Translations under genes and position numbers: made by a program | DNA from: Ottelia alismoides | Taxonomy: Eukaryota; Streptophyta; Magnoliopsida; Alismatales; Hydrocharitaceae | DNA: 64,000 nucleotides | Assembly (NCBI GenBank): GCA_037367405.1 | Contig: JAZKJV010000299.1 | Coordinates: forward strand, 248,001 to 312,000 | Direction: 5' to 3' | Shown: piece after piece, positions 21,433 to 31,654 of the stretch | Layout of the letters: each line of letters begins with the position of its first letter | Numbering within the stretch: position 1 is the first letter of the stretch | The notes under the pieces: generated by a model | Told to the model about the DNA's origin: nothing | Seen by the model: only the letters and a program-made list of their open reading frames with translations | Databases searched by the model: none

Positions 21433-22690
21433 CTTTGCCTTACCTATTAAACTCCAAAAAGCTTATTTACAGAAAGGTCCTTGAGCATTTAACAATTAAT
21501 TCTAGGCCCATTTTAACACATTTTTGAAGAAAAAAGTTAGGAGATTGTATTAAATACCCCTTATTCTAACTATATTTTGTTGTAATTTTTAATTGTCTAT
21601 TTTGGTTTTTGTAAAATTTTGTTTAGATGCTTATCAGGACTGTTTGTCATTTCTTGAAAGTTATGGACTTTATAATAATTCCCACAAAAATTAGGGCATA
21701 TTCTATATACATGAATCTATTTCATTTTTTCAAATAGACTAATTTTTTGTAACCTAAATCGATAAATATTTTAAACTCCCTAAAATTTCAAATATCCAAA
21801 ATACATAAAAGTCAATAATAATAATAATAATAAATAACACAAATATTCTATTGGAATTTCTAATAATACCTTTTTTAGCTTTCAAGATTTTTACAATTTA
21901 ATATTTTTAAAATAAAAAACTTAATTGAGTGTAAAAAACATGTTTAAAAAAAATAAATGTATTTTGAAAAATGACATATATTTGAGCATATATTAATTAT
22001 AGAATAAATTTGAGCTAAATTATTATATTTTGAATCTCAAAACATAATAAAATCATGAACATTATAAAATCCTTAAAAAATAAATTCTTAAAAATAAAAT
22101 CACATTCCATCTTATTTTCCCTTTATTTTCATAAAAAATATTATCCTACATTTTTAGTAGATGCAATTATTTCATATTTTAAAAAACTTATTTCAACTTT
22201 AAAATATACTTTCTTCAAAACATTTAATATAAAATCAAATACAAAATAATAAATTAGAAAAATATAATAATAATTTGAAAAGTAAAATAATAACAAATAT
22301 AAAATAATAAAATCATAAAATCTATACCATGATTTAACTCCTCCTTGATTGGACCACTTCTTGTAATAAAAGGAATTGAAGCTCGAGTAATTGAAAAGAT
22401 GAAAAAAAATAAATAACAAAAAACTTTTAATTTTGCAACTTAACCCTAATAGAAAACAAACTTTGATTAACTTTATTTTTGGGTACCAACCTCGCCTTTA
22501 TTTCCATTGTGAATGCACATGTGATTATTTTTGCATTTACACAAGTTCCCTCTATGGTAGAGCCCAAGACCATGAACATATATTTGTGATGCCCATACCA
22601 TGCACCCTCGTTTTGGAAGTATAAACTTGAGAATAATGCCCTCTTGCATTTGCTACTCAGGTGATGTGGTGGATATGGTAGTTTATGTTA
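21433..22690. other. Unassigned AT-rich sequence
   Basis: No gene and no element end that I can place. Very A/T-rich from 21700 to 22430, with an (AAT)n microsatellite near 21814-21832. It may be old retrotransposon LTR sequence, but I cannot support that. Confidence 0.5.
21814..21832. repeat. (AAT)n microsatellite
   Basis: About six AAT units. Confidence 0.9.
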
Positions 22691-23640
22691 GTTCTGTGTT
22701 TCAAGTATTGTTTTAAAGATGACACACACACACAAATATTGCAGACGCTTGCTTGTTTATTGTTATTGCAGGACTGCAAGGTGTTTCAACATCAGAAGCT
22801 CTATGAAGAGAACTTCAGTGATGAAGTTGCAAAAGCTTAGAAGATTGTTTGAATTGTTCAAAAAACTACTTCATTATTTATATTATATTTTGACAAAGTT
22901 GTAACTACAGATGTGTCCTTAGAGGTTTCCCAAATCAGGCTTATCAAGAATTCATCAAAGATTAGTCATTCTTACTCACTATACGACCAGCCTTAATCGA
23001 CCATATTTTTTCACTGGTCCACCATCTATTGTTCAGGATCGATCATATTTTGAATATTGTATATCGAATGGTCTTGAAATGATCGATCGTATTGAACTTA
23101 TCGATCATATAACTTTTTTCTTAATTGATCATATCTCACAAATCTTTATCAATTTATCATGTATTTGTTTCCAACAACTGCGTACTCTTGGAATCGTATA
23201 TAAAAGACCCATATACTTTTATTGGAACATGCATAATCACTCTTGTTATCATTAGAAAAGCAAAAGAAACTCTATGAGTGATTTCTCTACTATTCTCTCT
23301 CATTATTTGATATCTTCATTATTTTAAGGAGAATATTTTCAGAAGAATAGCTCTGCAAGAAAGCTATTAAGTCAGTAGTGTTTGGTCACCTACTTGTCTT
23401 CAAGTTTTTCTGATAGCAGTTAGAATACTTTTCGCAGCCTTCTCGAGCCTGATGATATTATGAATTATTATTTCTTATTCACTCCTACTATTTGTGACAT
23501 AATTGTTGTGCTTATATTTGAGAATATCTTTGCAATTATATATTATTGATTATTCAAGATATCTTTTTTATTTTATTGTATTTGTAGTTTATGTAATTTT
23601 TATTTAGTTAACTATTAGTTTCAACTTTATAAAATAATTA
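22690..23640 (+). mobile_element. SIRE-like copia LTR remnant, edges uncertain
   Basis: It resembles the layout of the SIRE-like LTR at about 47640-48845. First there is a stretch with GAAGAGAACTTCAG and TTGCAAAAGCTTAGAAG words. Then comes a cluster of GATCGATC and GATCATAT words (22980-23130), then TATATAAAAGACCC at 23197, and then the CTCTATGAGTGATTTCTC leader-like part. No internal region with PBS or gag follows, so it is a solo or truncated LTR. Boundaries are by feel. Confidence 0.45.
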
Positions 23641-23880
23641 TATTGATATAAAGTGTTAGGAAAAATATAAATCCGCAAAATCCCTTAGTAAAGTATCCGT
23701 ATCCGAATTATGATTATCTATTTCCATATGCATATCAATATTTAAGGATATAGTTTGCGATTTTCAAAATCCGTAAGATATTTGTTTTCATATATGTATA
23801 CAGATCTTAAAAAGGATAAGGGTATGATAACACCTATTTATGTATCCCTCTGTTTGCATCCCTAGTAACATGCCTACTCC
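23640..23880. other. Possible degenerate MITE ending in GTTTGCATCCCTAG
   Basis: The right end reads GTTTGCATCCCTAG, a type of end seen in plant hAT-like MITEs, and the body carries TATCCGTATCCGA-like words. I cannot find a convincing matching left end or target duplication, so this is weak. Confidence 0.25.
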
Positions 23881-24199
23881 ATTTTGCCACACCATACTTT
23901 CTCTCTATATTCTCGTGTATATGTTTTCCAGAACCAATAAGCAACTGCATAAAGGGCATATTTATGCTGCTAGGTTAGGGTTACACGAAAATAGATAAGG
24001 AACTCACAAAATACCGTTGGTTATAGGGAGGCGCATGTAAATTTGAATTGACAAGGTGAGGGATGTATGCATGTAGCTGATTGATTTTCACACAAAAAAA
24101 TGAAATCCAACTGGATGTATCATTCTTGGTTCTCTCCTTTTCTTACTACGGATTTCAGCTATGAAAAAAATGGTTTCACTTCATAAAGTGCGAACAATT
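23881..24199. other. No feature seen
   Basis: Unique-looking sequence without ORFs or repeat ends; it forms the left flank of the MITE. Confidence 0.5.
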
Positions 24200-24616
24200 C
24201 ACTACAAAAAATTGGACTTAAGGCAACGAATATTTTGAATATTCGTTGTCATATCTTCCGATGTTAAAGATATAACAACAAATATTATTCGTTGTCAAAT
24301 TATCTTTTGTATTTGTAATTAGCAAGGAATATTATATTCGTTGTTAAAGGTCCATATAGCGACGACTTTTCCGTTGAATTATTCATAAAAATTCACACGA
24401 ATCGTTGCCAAATTTAGCAACGATTACAAGAAAAAAATGCAACGAATAATCATTATTATATGATTCGTTGTGAGGAATATAACAATGAATACCAATACTC
24501 TACGCGAATTTAAACAAGAAAGCAACGAATAATATTCATTGTTATATATTTAACTACGGAAGATATGACAATGAAAATTAAATTATTCGTTACCTTTGAT
24601 CATTTTTCTTGTAGTG
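24200..24616. mobile_element. CACTA-type (En/Spm-like) MITE, 417 bp
   Basis: Left end CACTACAAAAAATTGG, right end CTTGTAGTG (reverse complement CACTACAAG), flanked by the 3-bp direct repeat ATT at 24197-24199 and 24617-24619. Both facts are typical of CACTA transposons. The interior holds many CAACGAAT/ATTCGTTG words in both orientations, like the subterminal transposase-binding repeats of this superfamily. There is no ORF, so any movement depended on a transposase encoded elsewhere. Confidence 0.92.
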
Positions 24617-24619
24617 ATT

Positions 24620-25245
24620 GAACTGTGCAATGGATCTTATTTAGAAACGATCATAGTCATCCATCCCAGATCAGATCCTGAAAAACTAGAATAAGAGTTC
24701 TAGTACATGCCAACTAGTTTGAAACATAGCACATGTGGGGAATTAAAAAGCTAAGACCATAGTTGGATACACCAATTTGTGCACATTAACGAAATCGCTG
24801 CTTCACTTACCTTAGCTGGACTCGAATTAATGGTGGGGCTATTATTGCCAATTGTTAATGTCACTGTTTTGTTGATGACTCTCCTATCCTACCGATACCA
24901 TCCATGGTGGCCAAACCACCTACCCCTTGGTTTGAAATAGATTAATGCAACTAGATTAGTACTTGGCTTTAAATAAAGTACCTCTTGCCGTGCACGCTAC
25001 CCTTTAAAATACCAAAACAGAAAAGGGTGGTTGTCTTCTTAACTCGCCATTTTAATCTCATGCCACGAGGGTAAGTGATGACAATGCTTTTCTTTTATTG
25101 ATCAAGTGCATACCCCTCAGAGGAAACAACTTTAAATTATTCTCACTTATTGCACATTAGGTAACTTTACTTGGAAAAGAAGGTGATCACGTGACTAATC
25201 TAAAGTCATTTCCCAACTTATTCTTCTTTTTGGATGATGTCAAAA
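24620..25245. other. No gene seen
   Basis: Moderately complex sequence without a supported ORF or repeat ends. It could be the original genomic background into which the mobile elements jumped. Confidence 0.45.
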
Positions 25246-25453
25246 TATAACATACATACTCCCAAACATAGTCTTACATCTAAAACTCACAAAACGTGAG
25301 AATGGGTTATAAGTGGTGGGGACTACTACTTGACAACTTGATCTTAAGCATTTTGGGTGGTTGTCAGCGGATTCAATTAGGTTCGAACCCAATAAGTTAT
25401 CATGGTCAATTTTCCTCGATAACGGGTCGAGGACCTAAGCCCGAGATGTTACA
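25246..25453 (+). repeat. TRIM left LTR
   Basis: 208 bp, starting TATAAC (TG mutated to TA) and ending ATGTTACA; visibly similar along its whole length to 25630-25837. Confidence 0.85.
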
Positions 25454-25629
25454 AATGGTATCAGAGATAATTTCCCTCTGATAGTAGAAAGGGCTACCCG
25501 AGAGGTGGAACCATCCCTACAAAGAGATAGGAGGAAATGGGTACCCAGAGCGTGCAGTCGACACTGTCACTGAGAATAAGTGATGGACCATGTCGTAACG
25601 AGGACGTTGTGAATATAAGTGATGGAGGT

Positions 25630-25837
25630 TGTAACACTCATATCCCCAAACATAGTCCCACATCTAAAACTCACAAAATATGAGAGTGGGTTATAAGTGG
25701 CGGGGATTACTACTTGATAACTTGGGCATAAACAATTTGGTTGTTTGTCAATGGATCCAATTGCGTTTGAACTCAATAAGTTGTCAAGGTCAGTTTTCCT
25801 CAATAACGGACCGGGGACCTAAGCTCGGGACGTTACA
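25630..25837 (+). repeat. TRIM right LTR
   Basis: 208 bp, TGTAACACTC to GACGTTACA. Confidence 0.85.
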
Positions 25838-25983
25838 AAAAAAAACATCGATTTAAATAAAGTCATGATTGGTGGAACTAGGAATGAGGGAGTTGTAACT
25901 GATCATGTTAATGTAGGGATTATTATTCCCGACAGCTCATTGAGTAGTCAAAATAACAGGCTTGCATCCAAGATTAGCTGGGG

Positions 25984-26153
25984 TGTTGATATGCCTTGAA
26001 TCCTAACCACAAATTCCATTGAACCGAATTTAAGAATCGTATTCTATACCTCCCACTCCCCCACAACCAAGAAGGACGAGTGAAGCCCGCCACCATACCA
26101 TACCCTACCATCATGGGAGTCTCGTTGGCCATTCAGTGAGGCTTGAGACAGGG
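25984..26153 (+). mobile_element. Copia-2 5' LTR, left part
   Basis: Begins TGTTGATATGCCTTGAATCC and is cut at 26153 by Athila-A. It aligns with 47091-47170, but the 3' LTR lacks roughly 150 bases found here and just after Athila-A. Confidence 0.85.
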
Positions 26154-28441
26154 TGAAAAGGCTCCCACCACCATAGTTTATTTGGTCAAATTAATGCTCA
26201 AATTAATTAAGAATGTTCGTTGCAGTCGGATAATAAGAGCAGTTCAAAAATCACTTTTAATTAAAACAAGTTAATCTCGAGCGGCAAAAATTTTTTTACT
26301 TGGGCAAGCCCAAGGTCAAACTCAGGGAGGCAGCTATCTCCTTAGGTAAATTATTAGCAAAGTCCAAGATTTGATTTTCGGGGAAGAGTTTTTTAATCTT
26401 TTTCTGTTTTTTTATGCGAGACACGTGAAAAATCTAGCCAGTTTACATGTTAATTCAGAAATATGGTCAAAACAAGTCCAAAAATTACGAAACTTGGCCT
26501 GGTGATGAAATGGGATAAAATTAGGCTACACTAATTTTTTTGAAATTTTCTGACACTAAATAAAATTATTGTGAATTAAAAAATAAATACAAGGTGACTT
26601 TAACTATATTAATTTTAATAAATATCAAATCACAATATTTTTGGGAATAAAAATTACCCTAAATAAATCTGAAGGTGAGGAATCTTGGAAAATTATAAAA
26701 CCTCAATTTTGATACGAAATGAACCTATTAAAAGTTAATTAAAAAATTCACCAAATGAATTTTTTAGGCCTCGGGATGCGTGCAATTGAGATGAAATTTT
26801 TATACAAGGTGAAGCTAATTATCCTAGATCTAATGTGATTTTTGGGTATTTTTTGAGTCACAGAGAAATTACTATCAATTAAGAGGCGAAATTAAGCAAA
26901 ATATAGCAAAAATGAACTAATTAATTAATAGGAAAATCTACTGATATTACAAAAATATGCCACGTGTCACATAATGAAGAGGACAATATCAGCTACATAA
27001 TTCAATTTTTCAAACTCAAAAATGAATTAATATGAATGCCTAATTATGCGTGCAAAGACAGGAGTATAAATGCAATTACAAGAATTAAAATTTCTGAAAA
27101 TAAAACGTGCTGATAGGGACTAATATGCAATTACATATAATGTAGAGGGGTGGATGCAATTTCTCCACGGGACACGTGCTCCTCACGTGGGGTCGCATGG
27201 CAGGGACTGGAATGTAATTTGCAAAACCTTCAGGGGACTCTATGCAATTTACCCAGGACGCACGAGCAAATCACGTGGGGGGTCCTAGGCTTGGTGGACT
27301 TCGGAGGCTCGGGACGAGGCTCGGGCGGCTCTGGAGGTTCGGATCTGGCTCGGAGAAGCTTCGGGTGATCTGAGCCTAGCGGTCGGGAAGAGGCTCGGAT
27401 CAGGCAACGTGGACGGATCTGGCCTGTGGGATCAAAGATGATCCAACTGTCCTTGAAGCTCGATGAAGAGGGCGACGTGGACGACCGAGCGTCGCTGGAT
27501 CAGGAGGAATCCAACGACCCTCAGATGCTCTGGCGGTTGGCGACGTGGCTTGATCAAGTTCGTAGGATCAAGGATGGTCCAACGGGTGCGGGACAAGGTG
27601 AAGTGGATGGCTCCTGGCCGTTCGATCAGGAGGATTGAACGGCTGATGGTTCTCGTCCCCCAACGGCCCTCCGCCTCCTGCGGTGGAGAGGGCTGGGCTC
27701 CGGCAAGGCTGGCCGAGCTCCACCTCGCCCTCCCGTCGTCGGCGAAGGATGCTGAAAGCTCTGGCGTAGCTTGGAAGGATCGTGGAAGGGTGGTGAAGCA
27801 TCCGACGATATTGGCTGAGGCTGGAGTAACCTGGAGGCCACTGGCGATGGAGCTCGAAGCTGCGTCGGTGAAGTCTCCGACCAATCAAGAGATGGTACCT
27901 GCAGGGGGTAAGAAGATAGCCGAAGCACGTGTTTTGACCATGGAGTGGAATGGAGTGTGATACGAGCCCTATGAAGCTGTAAAGGTGACCGGTGATCGAG
28001 CTCCGCCAAGGTGGCGGAGCTGGCATCGGTGGAAGGTGAAGTCCCTCGTCGGAGGAGACTAATGGTAGCGTGAAGATCAGAGCTCCATTGAGGAGCTTAG
28101 GGAATGGTCGGTGGAGCAAGAAGATGCTCGTGGAGGGTTAATTAAATCAGATAAGACAAAGGAAAAATAAGAAGGAGATCGGGGGAGAGATGGAGTAGTC
28201 TACCTGGGGTCAGAACTCCGGGGGAGCTTCCAGGTCTTCGCTCGAGGGATGGTAGAGGGCCCGAGCTCACGCAACTCGTCGGAGGAGCTGCAACACGGTG
28301 TGGCGACGTCGTGGATCTCGCCGGAGGTGAAGGCATGTCTTCGCTCAGATTTACACTCGATTGCTGTCACCAATAGGTAGCTCTGAGCTCGAGGATACCT
28401 CTCGCAATGGCGGATAGGGGTGAAAGTGGCCGGAGGTGGCT

Positions 28442-28449
28442 GATTTATA
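28442..28449 (-). promoter_or_regulatory. Probable TATA box, Athila-A 3' LTR
   Basis: In element sense CCTATAAATCAG. The same box is in the sister LTR near 41643, which suggests where R begins. Confidence 0.55.
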
Positions 28450-28690
28450 GGACGAGGGTGACGGTAGGGATGGCTAGGAGGTGGTGTTCATGGATGTCGT
28501 GGAGCGACTCTAAGGGTTGTCATGGAGATCGAGGGGGTCGGCGAGGATGAGGGATGAGTGGGCTTCATCGTGGTGGCATCAGTGGTCGGAGAAGCTGGTC
28601 GGCGTGGAGATGAAAATAGAAAGGGGGTGGCCCCTTGCGCACGGTGGAGAATGTGGGCACGGGGCGTGCGGAGGTTGACGACGACGTCCC

Positions 28691-28718
28691 GACCATTGGA
28701 TCTCGCGATCCAATGGTC
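28691..28718. repeat. Palindrome GACCATTGGATC..GATCCAATGGTC
   Basis: 12-bp perfect arms with loop TCGC. Related palindromes lie at about 41891-41912, 5257-5280 and 18440-18463 in the other LTRs. Confidence 0.8.
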
Positions 28719-29147
28719 CAGATGGAGGTGCAGATCGACGCTTGAGATCTGATCGAGGGCGCGACATCGGAGGGCGCACAGAGTGCCACGTGGTGGACTC
28801 TGGGCGAAGCACGAGCAGGCGATCCAGATTGCATCTGGAGATTGATCGGAGGGTCGAGGTCAGTCGCGGGTTTGGATGGTGAAGATTAGATGTGAGATGA
28901 GCCATCGGACGGTGGAGAAGATGACACGTGGCGCTGGGGCGTGATCAGACGGTGGTGAATTAAGGAAGACGTGGAGATCAGTGAGTAGCTGGATCTAGAC
29001 GAAGATCCAACGGTCCAGGTTGTGGGCGGATAGGTTAAAGGGAGCGGGCCGCGTGGCGCAATAATAGGGCGCCACGTGGCCAGCTGTGAGTGGATGAAGA
29101 GAAAATAAGATTAGAGGGAGAAGGAGGCCGAATTTGGAAAAATTCAA

Positions 29148-29192
29148 AACATGAAAGTTGTAGATCTCGATGAGATCTACAAGTTTCATGTT
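29148..29192. repeat. Conserved LTR inverted repeat, Athila-A 3' LTR copy
   Basis: AACATGAAA..TTTCATGTT outer arms with TTGTAGATCTC/GAGATCTACAA inner arms. The outer arms differ from E1 by a paired change (A-T there, G-C here). Confidence 0.87.
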
Positions 29193-29740
29193 GACCAAAA
29201 ACGGAGATGAGGTCAAATTTGATACAAAAAATAAAAGAATACAAATATACATATGTATTGTATACAAGGAGGCCCAAAAACCCAACTTTTGCCTACGAGC
29301 TCCAAATTGAATGAAATTAGTCTCATTTTGAAGGTCTCTGAATGTATATTACTAAGAAGGTGAGTAGACCTAATTCGGAGTTGGTAAGAGAGAGATATGG
29401 GCATTCTAAGGTCCAGAGGATTTAGGACTTTATTGGGTATTTTACAAGAGAGAACTCTGCCCTTCTTCCCTATATTAATAATTAATGGTGTTCATACTAT
29501 AAGGAAGGTGTTATTTTATTTTGGAGGGGATATAATACAAATGAATAGGTGGATATTTTACAGTGGATTTTACACAAGGAATTGGCTTCTTATTTAAATG
29601 CAAGGATGAATGCTAAAATGCATATTTTGTGGATTGATGCATGAATGCTATTCATGCAAGATAAAGGGAAATATAAAGCTAAATACCTGGGGACAAAGCT
29701 CTATTTTCAACTTTAAGAGTGATGAATCACAGATTCATCA

Positions 29741-29776
29741 ACCCCCTATACTTAAACCTTGCTCGTCCCTGAGCAA
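29741..29776 (-). promoter_or_regulatory. Athila-A polypurine tract and adjacent hairpin
   Basis: In element sense TTAAGTATAGGGGGT ends at the LTR start TGATGAATC. The hairpin upstream (29776-29759) has stem TTGCTC/GAGCAA and loop AGGGAC. Confidence 0.87.
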
Positions 29777-31654
29777 CTAAAATGAAAAGCAAAGGTGAAA
29801 TGATTTTGGTTTCCATACCAAGGTCATGAACAAAAGTTGAATATGGAGCTTGACTCGAACTTTGGATTAATTGTGTGGCAGAACCTTATTGAGATCTGAA
29901 CTTAAGACCTAACAGACTTCAAGTTCCACAAGTCTTCTATTCAAGACTCCTTAATAGTCAGGTCAGAACAAATCTTCAAACGCAAATTTCTGATGACTAT
30001 GATTTTTACTTGTACTATGTAAGTGAAATGTAACTCTCCACATCAAAAATGGCTCAGAACCAGCCTCCTCTAATAAGGTAACTCAAATAACCCGGTCCAG
30101 TAACTCTTTCCTCGAGGAGCGGGGTATTCCCTTCTAAGTTCAAGTGCAACTAGCTGAAGAGGATGGGGTAGAGAAAAGGGTGGATGGTAATCAGTGTAGC
30201 TACCTATCTCGGGACGCATGACCAGTGTAGACAAGTCATCCAGCTGCATTTTCTTTGCTAATATACATCCTCAGACAGGTATTTTGTTTTCACTTGGACC
30301 TGTCTTATTTTTTGGAGTTTTTTGCATTTTTTCTTTTTTTTGAACTATATACAAGGTGCAGCATGTACATCAGGAGTTTTTCCTCTTGAGCCAGTAGACT
30401 ATCCCTCTTTTCAAGCATTATTGCAACCCACAGCATCCCGTCCTTAGATGTCAACACCACCAGACTAGGTTGAGATGCACTACCCTCCCTTGAGGAGGAC
30501 GGATGTTTCCACCCGTGTGCTACTCCAAGCTAAAGGATTCTACCTCCTCACCACTTCATCAATGAAGATCTACGTGCATTGTGCTTGTCCAAGTTAGGTC
30601 ACTGTCTATAAGAATCATGCGTTTGCACGAGTTATTCTACTTAGACTGATTAAGATGACATGTGAACATAGACTTGCGGACTCAAAGAATTAAGTCACTT
30701 AACCTGAGAAATCTTAACTCCAGTTCCTATAAGGTTCCTCTGAAATTAGGTGGATTGAGGTCAAATCAAGTCCATCCTCAAAATCTACTCATAACTTGGT
30801 TCAGAACCCACTAGCTTTCCACCTTGCATATGTAAGATATGCGGATGAGATGCATATGGCATGCTATGAATAAAATGCAAGACTCTTTTTTCTTTACTTT
30901 TCTAATGTAGAGATGATATGCAAGAGTAAATAAGAAGCCTTTGAATTTTTTACACATTTTTTTCAATTATTTGGTATACCTCCTACGTTACAACAGTTTA
31001 CAACAGCATTATACAAGTGTATTTTACAAAAAAAAAAATCAATTTTACCCATCACGTAATTATTGCATAATATAAACAACGATACCTGAAAGTACGAGCT
31101 ATGGGTAAAGTATATATGTAATATATACACATCCCCCTATACTTAGCGTGTGCTATGTCCTCAGAGCACAGAAAGCGAGGAAAAAGACATAGCTCGTGCT
31201 AAGCGTAAGAGAGCCAAAGAGAACGACAAATGTAAAGAAGTCATCCTGCCCCCCTATACGTAGGCTCTGGCAGCATAAGTGTAGAAGAAGGTCAAAAAAT
31301 GGGGCGGACGAGGTCAAGAAGAGAAGTGGATGAATATACAATACGGGCATCGGTCCCCCCATACTTAGGCTCAGGTCAGCCTAAGTATAGGATGGAAGTG
31401 AGTATGAGGACCAATGTGATCTGGAGGATGTACAGAGACTCGACTCAAGTGGCTCATCCCCTCCTATACTTAGGATCTGGTCATCCTAAGTATAGTCCAA
31501 GATGGTGATCAATGAAGTTGGGATGAGTTGCACGAGTCGCGGGGGAGAAATGACAGAATGTACAGGAATGATGGTATATACAAGTGAGTTGGTCTGAATC
31601 TTTCAAGATGTTGCTGATGGCTAGAGCTCACTGCTGCAAGGTCTCATGCACGGC
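29777..31654 (-). other. Athila-A 3' UTR, non-coding
   Basis: About 1.9 kb without a supported ORF, in the place where some Athila elements carry an env-like gene. Long blocks are near-identical to the 3' UTR of Athila-B, for example TTTCCTCGAGGAGCGGGG at 30108 and 58541. Another shared block begins AGGAGTTTTTCCTCTTGAGC (30371, 58850). It also has the paired CAGTGTAG motifs (30192 and 30223) and the hairpin array. Confidence 0.8.
31136..31495 (-). repeat. Athila-A 3'-UTR hairpin array
   Basis: A long hairpin at about 31136-31208, a degenerate short one at about 31253-31285, and two perfect ones: 31361-31371/31378-31388 and 31464-31476/31483-31495 (CTATACTTAGGAT/ATCCTAAGTATAG). Confidence 0.9.

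Larger units (their letters stand above)
25246..25837 (+). mobile_element. TRIM-like miniature LTR retrotransposon, 592 bp
   Basis: Two direct repeats of equal length, 25246-25453 and 25630-25837 (208 bp each), the second starting TGTAAC and ending GTTACA. Two bases after the first repeat is TGGTATCAGAGA (25456-25467), an initiator-tRNA-Met primer site with one mismatch. A short purine-rich GATGGAGGT lies directly before the second repeat. The interior is only about 176 bp and cannot code. Flanks CAAAA and AAAAA may be a decayed 5-bp target duplication. The size and parts fit a TRIM. Confidence 0.85.
26154..29740 (-). mobile_element. Athila-A 3' LTR
   Basis: 3587 bp, TGAAAAGGCTCCCACCACC to CAGATTCATCA. 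About fifteen differences from the 5' LTR are visible in the first 200 bases, plus indels further on, so it is not recent. The 27150-29090 part is GC-rich with several CACGTG boxes (for example GCCACGTGGC at 29073) and yields many overlapping spurious ORFs on both strands. A TATA box for the element strand lies at 28442-28449. Confidence 0.92.

Noticed and set aside
24620..25245. Possible host gene in the least repetitive stretch
   Set aside because: No ORF above about 60 codons, no splice-site-bounded exons with a family match, no promoter that I can defend.
25456..25467. tRNA-like words at 25456, 43209, 48858, 54559, 39429 and 8924 as possible tRNA genes
   Set aside because: They match only the 3' end complement of a tRNA and lie at LTR edges, so they are primer binding sites.
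27432..28119. Several ORFs of 120-183 codons in the Athila-A 3' LTR
   Set aside because: Overlapping on both strands in GC-rich LTR sequence. The counterparts in the sister LTR (40720-41269) are of different length and broken, so no frame is kept.
29777..31654. Env-like gene expected after pol in some Athila elements
   Set aside because: No ORF of useful length, no signal peptide or membrane segments; the same is true in Athila-B.
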